Position numbers and translations under genes: made by a program
Part shown: positions 59,605-64,000 of the stretch, one piece after another
How the letters are laid out: the number at the start of each line of letters is the position of its first letter
How positions within the stretch are numbered: the first letter of the stretch is position 1
Notes under the pieces: generated by a model
Database searches by the model: none
What the model saw: the letters and a program-made list of their open reading frames with translations, nothing else
What the model was told of the DNA's origin: nothing
Origin: Agromyces mariniharenae
GTDB lineage: Bacteria > Actinomycetota > Actinomycetes > Actinomycetales > Microbacteriaceae
Length of the DNA stretch: 64,000 nucleotides
Assembly (NCBI RefSeq): GCF_008122505.1
Contig: NZ_VSSB01000001.1
Coordinates: forward strand, 1,596,891-1,660,890
Direction: 5' to 3'

Positions 59605-60999
59605 GTGCACGCCGAGCCCCTGACGTCGAACCCGACCCGCATGCACGAGGTCTCGAGCGAGACCACGCGCCTCGTGGACCTCGTGCTCGACTACTCGCGT
59701 CGCCGGATGCTCTCGAGCGACACCCCGCTCGACAAGCCGAGCACCGAAGCGGACCTCGCGCGGCTCGCCGGCCGCACGATCGACGAGCGCGGCATCGGCG
59801 CCGGCCGCGCCCTCTCGCTGTTCGAGCACGTGCTCGCGCCCGCCTGCATCACGACCGACCATCCGCAGTACCTCTCGTTCATCCCGACCGCGCCCACGAA
59901 GGCCGCGATCGCGTTCGACCTCGTCGTGTCCGCGAGCGCCCTCTACGGCGGCTCGTGGCTCGAGGGCGCGGGCGCCGTCTACGCCGAGAACGAGGTGCTC
60001 GCCTGGCTCGCGAACGAGTTCCGCCTGCCCGCCACCGCCGGGGGCGTGTTCGTGCAGGGCGGCACACTCGGCAACCTCTCGGCGCTCGTCGCCGCGCGCG
60101 AGCACGCCCGAGCGACGCTGCACGAGGCCGGCACGGATGCCCCGGGCCGCTGGAAGGTCGTGTGCAGCGCCGAGGCGCACTCGTCGATCGCGTCCGCGGC
60201 GCGCGTCATGGACGTGGACGTCGTGCCCGTGGCCCCCGGGGAGGACGGGATGCTGCGCGGCGACGCCGTGCGGGCCGCGCTCGAGGAGCACGGGGCATCC
60301 GTGTTCGCCGTGGTGGCCACCTCGGGCTCGACGAACTTCGGCATCGTCGACGACATCGCCTCGATCGCCGCGCTGAAGGACGAGCACGACTTCTGGCTCC
60401 ACGTCGACGGCGCCTACGGCCTCGCGGCGATGCTCTCGCCGCTCGCGCGCGACCGGTTCGCGGGCGTCGAGCGCGCCGACTCCGTCATCGTGGACCCGCA
60501 CAAGTGGCTGTTCGCGCCGTTCGACGCGTGCGCGCTCATCTACCGCGACCCTGAGACCGGACGCCGCGCGCACACGCAGCACGCCGAGTACCTCGACACG
60601 CTCACCGAGACGAGCGAGTGGAGCCCCTCGGACTACGCCGCCCACCTCACGCGCCGGCCCCGCGGACTGCCGCTCTGGTTCTCGCTCGCCACCCACGGCG
60701 CGGCGGCCTACCGCGACGCGATCACGCACTCGCTGCAACTCGCGCAGGACATCGCCCGCGAGATCGCCTCACGCGACGGCTTCCGCCTCGTGCGCGAGCC
60801 GCAGCTCTCGGTCGTCGTCTTCGAGCGCGAGGGCTGGACGAAGGCGGACTACGACCGCTGGTCGGCGCGCCTGCTCGACGAGCAGCGCGCGTTCGTCACG
60901 CCGAGCTCGCACGCGGGTCGCACGAACACCCGCTTCGCGATCGTGAACCCGACGACGACGTTCGAGCATCTCGTGGCGATCCTCGACACGATGGCCTGA
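59605..60999 (+). CDS. PLP-dependent group II decarboxylase
   Basis: A 464-residue fold type I decarboxylase. GVFVQGGTLGNLSALVAARE forms the PLP-phosphate region, FAVVATSGSTNFGIVDDI and HVDGAYG carry the pyridine-ring Asp, and VDPHKWLFAPFDAC contains the Schiff-base lysine. It belongs to the aromatic-L-amino-acid/glutamate/diaminobutyrate decarboxylase group; the substrate is not decided by these motifs. GTG 59605 is chosen because AGAGGA lies 7 nt upstream; ATG 59641 is an alternative 12 codons in. It is a single gene between two divergent or terminated units. Confidence 0.88.
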   Translation: MHAEPLTSNPTRMHEVSSETTRLVDLVLDYSRRRMLSSDTPLDKPSTEADLARLAGRTIDERGIGAGRALSLFEHVLAPACITTDHPQYLSFIPTAPTKAAIAFDLVVSASALYGGSWLEGAGAVYAENEVLAWLANEFRLPATAGGVFVQGGTLGNLSALVAAREHARATLHEAGTDAPGRWKVVCSAEAHSSIASAARVMDVDVVPVAPGEDGMLRGDAVRAALEEHGASVFAVVATSGSTNFGIVDDIASIAALKDEHDFWLHVDGAYGLAAMLSPLARDRFAGVERADSVIVDPHKWLFAPFDACALIYRDPETGRRAHTQHAEYLDTLTETSEWSPSDYAAHLTRRPRGLPLWFSLATHGAAAYRDAITHSLQLAQDIAREIASRDGFRLVREPQLSVVVFEREGWTKADYDRWSARLLDEQRAFVTPSSHAGRTNTRFAIVNPTTTFEHLVAILDTMA

Positions 61000-61143
61000 G
61001 CTCGAGCGGATGCCGCGGGCTACTCGAGTTCGCGCAGCCGAGCCGCCACCCCGAGCCCCTGCGCGCTCCGGCGCTCGTAGCCGACCGGTCAGCGAGGAGT
61101 TGACCAGCGCGGCCTGACGCGCGGCCGCGCGCGTGGATCCGCC
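61000..61143. other. Non-coding stretch after the decarboxylase
   Basis: GC-rich sequence with no supported gene; together with the hairpin and promoter that follow, the gap to the next gene is 292 bp. Confidence 0.5.
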
Positions 61144-61210
61144 AGTCGAAGGATGCCTCGCGCGACACGCCGACCGCAGCTCGGCGTGTCGCGGCATCCG
61201 TCCTTCGACT
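61144..61210. terminator. Two-tier hairpin between decarboxylase and arsR-like gene
   Basis: An inner perfect 13-bp stem, CGCGACACGCCGA/TCGGCGTGTCGCG (loop CCGCAGC), is enclosed by an outer perfect 10-bp stem, AGTCGAAGGA/TCCTTCGACT, with an internal loop of 7 nt on each side (TGCCTCG/GCATCCG). It is probably the decarboxylase terminator, but its size exceeds normal terminators. Confidence 0.6.
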
Positions 61211-61255
61211 CGCGAATCGACGGCGACAAGCCGACCACCACCATCCGATTCAACA

Positions 61256-61289
61256 TTGAACTTATCGGTTCAGTGTTATACACTGAACC
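61256..61289 (+). promoter_or_regulatory. Promoter and operator of the arsR-like gene
   Basis: TTGAAC (61256-61261), 17 bp, TACACT (61279-61284), then 7 nt to the ATG: a consensus-like leaderless promoter. A perfect 9-bp inverted repeat, GGTTCAG TG-N5-CA CTGAACC (61267-61289), covers spacer and -10 box; further half-sites TTCAACATTGAA lie upstream and GGTTCAG overlaps codon 2. Confidence 0.8.
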
Positions 61290-61291
61290 AC

Positions 61292-61627
61292 ATGGTTCAG
61301 CAACAGGCACTCGATCGGGCGTTCGCCGCCCTCGCCGACGAGACGCGGCGCAACATCCTGACGCGCCTCGGCGACGGCCCGGCGACGATCACCGAGCTGG
61401 CCGAGCCGGCGGGCATGACGCTCACCGGCATCCGCAAGCACGTCGACGTGCTCGAGGCGGCGGGCCTCGTCACCACCGAGAAGGTCGGCCGCGTGCGGCA
61501 GGTCCAGCTCGGCACCGAGCGGTTGGACGACGCGATGGCATGGATCAGCTTCTACCAGCGACTCTGGGAGCGCCGCCTCGACGGCCTCCAGGTCTACTTC
61601 ACCCTCAGGAAGGGAACGGAATCATGA
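61292..61627 (+). CDS. ArsR-family transcriptional repressor
   Basis: A 111-residue winged-helix protein: ALDRAFAALADETRRNILTR, TITELAEPAGMTLTGIRKHV as recognition helix, and VTTEKVGRVRQVQL as wing. No metal-binding ELCVCDL motif is present; this subgroup is the one paired with SRPBCC/AHSA1 proteins rather than metal sensors. It is probably autoregulated through the palindrome that overlaps its promoter. Its stop overlaps the start of the next gene by ATGA, so the two are co-translated. Confidence 0.9.
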   Translation: MVQQQALDRAFAALADETRRNILTRLGDGPATITELAEPAGMTLTGIRKHVDVLEAAGLVTTEKVGRVRQVQLGTERLDDAMAWISFYQRLWERRLDGLQVYFTLRKGTES

Positions 61628-62088
61628 GCGACATCGACACGAGCGAGACCATCGGGCTGCGGATGACGCGGGAGCTCCCAGCGACGCCCGAGGAGGTCTT
61701 CGACGCCTACACCGACGCCGAGAAGCAGAAGATCTGGTACTCGATCCTCGATGAGGAGCCGGGCATCGTCGAGATCGAGGTCGACCTCCGGGTCGGCGGC
61801 AGGCAGGTCGCGGTGTGGGGTCCCAACCGCGACACGCTGTTCCGCGAGGAGCAGGTGTTCCTCGAGATCGACCGCCCGCACCGGCTCGTCACCGAGTCGT
61901 CGGGCAGCGACCCGAGCGGGCAGACCATGACCACGCACGTCGTCGTCACCTTCGAGGCGATCGAGGCGGGCACCCTCGTCACCGTCGAGCAGACCGGCTT
62001 CCCGACGCCCGAGATCCGCGACTTCTTCTCGACCATGGTGTGGGTCGGCGCGTTCGACCGCATCGAGGCGTTCCTGGTTCGGGGTTAG
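61624..62088 (+). CDS. SRPBCC (AHSA1-like) domain protein
   Basis: A 154-residue protein of the START/Bet v1-like fold. MTRELPATPEEVFDAYTDAE begins the domain, a hydrophobic cavity is implied by strand pattern FLEIDRPHRLV and VVVTFEAIEAGTLVTVEQTG, and the C-terminal helix is FFSTMVWVGAFDRIEAFL. AHSA1-like proteins bind small hydrophobic ligands; in ArsR-linked pairs the ligand may be what the repressor responds to, directly or not. GGGAAC sits just before the ATG. The stop overlaps that of the convergent kinase gene by 3 bases. Confidence 0.9.
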   Translation: MSDIDTSETIGLRMTRELPATPEEVFDAYTDAEKQKIWYSILDEEPGIVEIEVDLRVGGRQVAVWGPNRDTLFREEQVFLEIDRPHRLVTESSGSDPSGQTMTTHVVVTFEAIEAGTLVTVEQTGFPTPEIRDFFSTMVWVGAFDRIEAFLVRG

Positions 62089-63035
62089 CGACCCGCGGTC
62101 GCGATGCGCGCGGCCAGGGCGCTCGTCGGGGCCACCCCGGCGAGCGCGGCCGCGCCGTCGAGCGGATGGGCCTCGCCGATCCGCACGTCGGCGGTCGGCA
62201 CCTGCTCCAGCACCGCCGCCGTGAAGGCGCGGGCGAGCGCGGTGCCCCCGAAGACCCCGCCGATGGCGCGCACGCGCGGGGCTGCGGCATCCGCTTCGCC
62301 CACCCGTCGAAGGCCGGCGACCACGGATGCCGCGAGCTCGCGCCCCGCGGCCTCGACGATCGCGCCCGCGACGGCATCGGTCTCGGCGAGATCGGCCACC
62401 GGACGCGCATACGCCGCGATGCGCCCGACCCGCTCGGGATCGGACTGCAGGTCGATGTACGCGCGCTCGAGGTCGGGGAAGTCTGCGGCGACGATCGCCG
62501 TGAGTGCGGTGGGCGCCCCGCGTCCGTCGTGGGCGCGCATGACCGCGTCGAGCGCGGCGCGGCCGAGCCAGTAGCCGCTCCCCGCGTCGCCGATGAGGTA
62601 GCCCCAGCCGTCGACCCGCGCGACCTCCGAGGCGCCGACCGCGAGGGTCACCACGCCGGTGCCCGACGCGACCACGGCGCCGCGCTCGTCGCCGAGCGCG
62701 CCGAGGTACGCGGTGATCGAGTCGTGCGCGAGGTGCACGCTGCGAACGCCGAACGCCGACGCTGCGGCGAGGAGATAGCCCGCGTCGGCGACGTCGTCGG
62801 TGAGGCCCGAGACGCCGAGGCCGACGGTCGTGGCGGCGCGATCCTGCTCGAGCGCCTGCTCGATCACGCGGGCGAGCTGGGGCAGCAGCGGCAGGTCGGT
62901 GCGGATGCCGGGTCCGGCCCACTCGCTCGCACCCGCGGCATCCGCGTGGCGCACCTTGATGCCCGACTGGCCCGCGTCGATCGCGAGCGAGCCGCCGGCC
63001 GGCGCGCCGCCGGCGCCATCCGTTCCCCTGAGCAT
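62085..63035 (-). CDS. BadF/BadG-type ATPase, N-acetylglucosamine kinase-like
   Basis: A 316-residue ASKHA-fold kinase. Phosphate 1 motif is LAIDAGQSGIKVR, phosphate 2 is VVASGTGVVTLAV, the adenosine loop is GGVFGGTALARAFTAAV, and GWGYLIGDAGSGYWLG is the conserved sugar-kinase segment of the BadF/BadG/BcrA/BcrD family, to which eukaryotic N-acetylglucosamine kinase belongs. It probably phosphorylates an amino sugar recycled from cell wall or environment. TAGCAT lies 6 nt upstream of the ATG (leaderless type). No transport genes adjoin it. Confidence 0.86.
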   Translation of the reverse strand: MLRGTDGAGGAPAGGSLAIDAGQSGIKVRHADAAGASEWAGPGIRTDLPLLPQLARVIEQALEQDRAATTVGLGVSGLTDDVADAGYLLAAASAFGVRSVHLAHDSITAYLGALGDERGAVVASGTGVVTLAVGASEVARVDGWGYLIGDAGSGYWLGRAALDAVMRAHDGRGAPTALTAIVAADFPDLERAYIDLQSDPERVGRIAAYARPVADLAETDAVAGAIVEAAGRELAASVVAGLRRVGEADAAAPRVRAIGGVFGGTALARAFTAAVLEQVPTADVRIGEAHPLDGAAALAGVAPTSALAARIATAGR

Positions 63036-63123
63036 GGCGTCATGCTATCGGCGGGGCTGCCGGCGCGCGGGCGGTCGCTCGTATGCTGGTCACGAACCGC
63101 AGGCGGCGCCGGGAGGGGGCGAC

Positions 63124-63567
63124 ATGCGCGACGAGGACGGCATCGACCGGCCGCGCCCGCCGGCGCGCGTCATCGTCGTCGTGGTGCTCACCTACATCGC
63201 GGGCATCCTCGACATCATCGCCGGGATCCTGCTGATCCTGCTGCGCTACGACGACGTCGTGCAGGCCGACGGCGAGGCCTACTCGGTCACGCTGTGGGGT
63301 GCCGCGATGATCCTGCTCGGCCTGCTCACGATCGCGATGGCGTCGGGTCTCACGCGCGGCCGCAACTCGGCGCGCATCTTCGTCACCGTGCTGATGTCGA
63401 TCTCGCTGGTGCTCTCGATCGTCGACGTCGTGATCAGCCCCACGGATGCCTCGAGCTGGTGGTCGCTCGGCATCGGCGGCCTGTTCTCGGCGCTCGTCAT
63501 CCTGGCGCTGTGGGCGGGGCGGTCGGCGGAGTTCTTCCGGCGTTCGCGAGCGCTTCCTGCTGCTTGA
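63124..63567 (+). CDS. Small four-helix membrane protein
   Basis: A 147-residue protein with four transmembrane helices: VIVVVVLTYIAGILDIIAGI, LWGAAMILLGLLTIAMASGL, IFVTVLMSISLVLSIVDVVI and LGIGGLFSALVILALWAG, and a short cytosolic N-terminus. It resembles the uncharacterised four-helix membrane proteins widespread in actinobacteria. GGGAGGGGG precedes the ATG. Its last 71 bp overlap the end of the convergent P-type ATPase gene. Confidence 0.75.
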   Translation: MRDEDGIDRPRPPARVIVVVVLTYIAGILDIIAGILLILLRYDDVVQADGEAYSVTLWGAAMILLGLLTIAMASGLTRGRNSARIFVTVLMSISLVLSIVDVVISPTDASSWWSLGIGGLFSALVILALWAGRSAEFFRRSRALPAA

Positions 63568-64000
63568 TCGCCGCGACGAGCGCGGGCGCCGGCACATACT
63601 CCATACGCGCCACGGCCCGTCGGTGCACGAACCGCACGACCTCGACGCCGAGGATCGCGATGCCCGACGATGCGATCACGAGCAGCGTGGTCGTGAGCGA
63701 CGGGTCGTCGAACTGCAGGAAGTCGTTGATGAACGGGATCGCGTAGACGAGCACGAGGCCGACCATCATGGCGCCGATGATGAGGATCTTCCAGCCGTCG
63801 ATCGGCCGCGAGAGCACGATGAGCACCCAGAGGCCGACGATCGCGAGGATCAGCGTCGAGCCGGTGCGCAGCTCCGTCACGGGAATGCCGGCGTCGGTCG
63901 CCATCTGGCTGTACAGCGCGAGCGTGAGCGCGATGACGGCTCCCGCGGGCAGCGCGAAGCCCAGCGACCGGCGCAGGAACCCGGGGATGTAGCGACGTGT
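63497..64000 (-). CDS. P-type ATPase, C-terminal membrane part (runs off the right edge)
   Basis: The frame is open to the window edge; 167 codons are visible. The first residues, RRYIPGFLRRSLGFALPAGA, then hydrophobic helices (VIALTLALYSQ, TLILAIVGLWVLIVLSRP, ILIIGAMMVGLVLVYAIPFI and LVIASSGIAILGVEVVRFVH) match the last transmembrane helices of cation-translocating P-type ATPases of the CtpE-like HAD-IC group. The catalytic DKTGT lies outside the window. The tail after the last helix, about 40 residues, is Pro/Ala-rich and overlaps the convergent gene by 71 bp. Confidence 0.75.
   Translation of the reverse strand, partial: TRRYIPGFLRRSLGFALPAGAVIALTLALYSQMATDAGIPVTELRTGSTLILAIVGLWVLIVLSRPIDGWKILIIGAMMVGLVLVYAIPFINDFLQFDDPSLTTTLLVIASSGIAILGVEVVRFVHRRAVARMEYVPAPALVAAIKQQEALANAGRTPPTAPPTAPG

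Overview
The window is a continuous, gene-dense, very GC-rich stretch with almost exclusive G/C third codon positions, frequent GTG starts, many 4-bp ATGA/GTGA gene overlaps and several apparently leaderless promoters. A NucS mismatch-repair endonuclease end at the left edge, a mycothiol/thioredoxin-type arsenate reductase and the extremely frequent word CGGATGCC/GGCATCCG point to an actinobacterium, most likely a member of the Microbacteriaceae (Agromyces/Microbacterium-like). That placement is inference from gene content and composition. I see no rRNA, tRNA, CRISPR array, transposase or prophage genes.

Layout. 1-5.7 kb: end of nucS, a HAD phosphatase, a small lipoprotein, an alpha/beta hydrolase and a three-gene glycosyltransferase operon. 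6-9 kb: a large secreted M6 metalloprotease with a clear terminator, followed by a long intergenic palindromic repeat. 9-19.2 kb: a TetR regulator and a complete fructan/sugar regulon: ABC transporter operon (binding protein, permease, ATPase, small monooxygenase-fold protein), a divergent LacI regulator plus PfkB sugar kinase, and a secreted GH32 levanase/fructanase. One 14-bp operator, TGACAACGATGTCA, sits in front of all three units, so extracellular fructan cleavage, uptake and phosphorylation appear to be jointly controlled by the LacI protein.

19.4-33.3 kb is the most unusual part: four tandem paralogues (about 870 residues each) with an N-terminal DUF4062 domain, a STAND/NB-ARC-like NTPase with Walker A and B motifs, and a C-terminal helical-repeat region, followed on the same strand by a 1045-residue multi-pass membrane protein ending in a patatin-like phospholipase domain. 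The first three paralogues form one unit; the fourth has its own promoter, which is a near copy of the promoter of the first. The architecture resembles bacterial NLR-like immune or signalling proteins, and the array plus patatin gene is the best candidate here for an undescribed defence or surveillance system.

33.3-45.9 kb: a protein of unknown function, leucyl aminopeptidase, a MalT-like LuxR-family ATPase regulator, a PNPOx-fold protein divergent from a MocR-type regulator, a LysM lipoprotein and an oligopeptidase B-type protease. Two paralogous small proteins 3.8 kb apart share an upstream block of about 85 bp, and a 36-residue membrane peptide lies between them. 45.9-51.8 kb: a BBE-type flavin oxidase, a DUF1349 protein, a frameshifted arsenate reductase, a GIY-YIG-superfamily protein, an OhrR-like regulator divergent from a zinc-ribbon peptide, and a DM13 protein. 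51.7-59.3 kb: catabolic genes (beta-hydroxyacid dehydrogenase, zinc alcohol dehydrogenase, MHS-family transporter, FAD monooxygenase) and a tandem pair of DRGH-motif non-specific nucleases. 59.6-64 kb: a PLP decarboxylase, an ArsR-SRPBCC pair with an elaborate palindromic promoter, a BadF-type kinase, a small membrane protein and the C-terminal part of a P-type ATPase running off the right edge.
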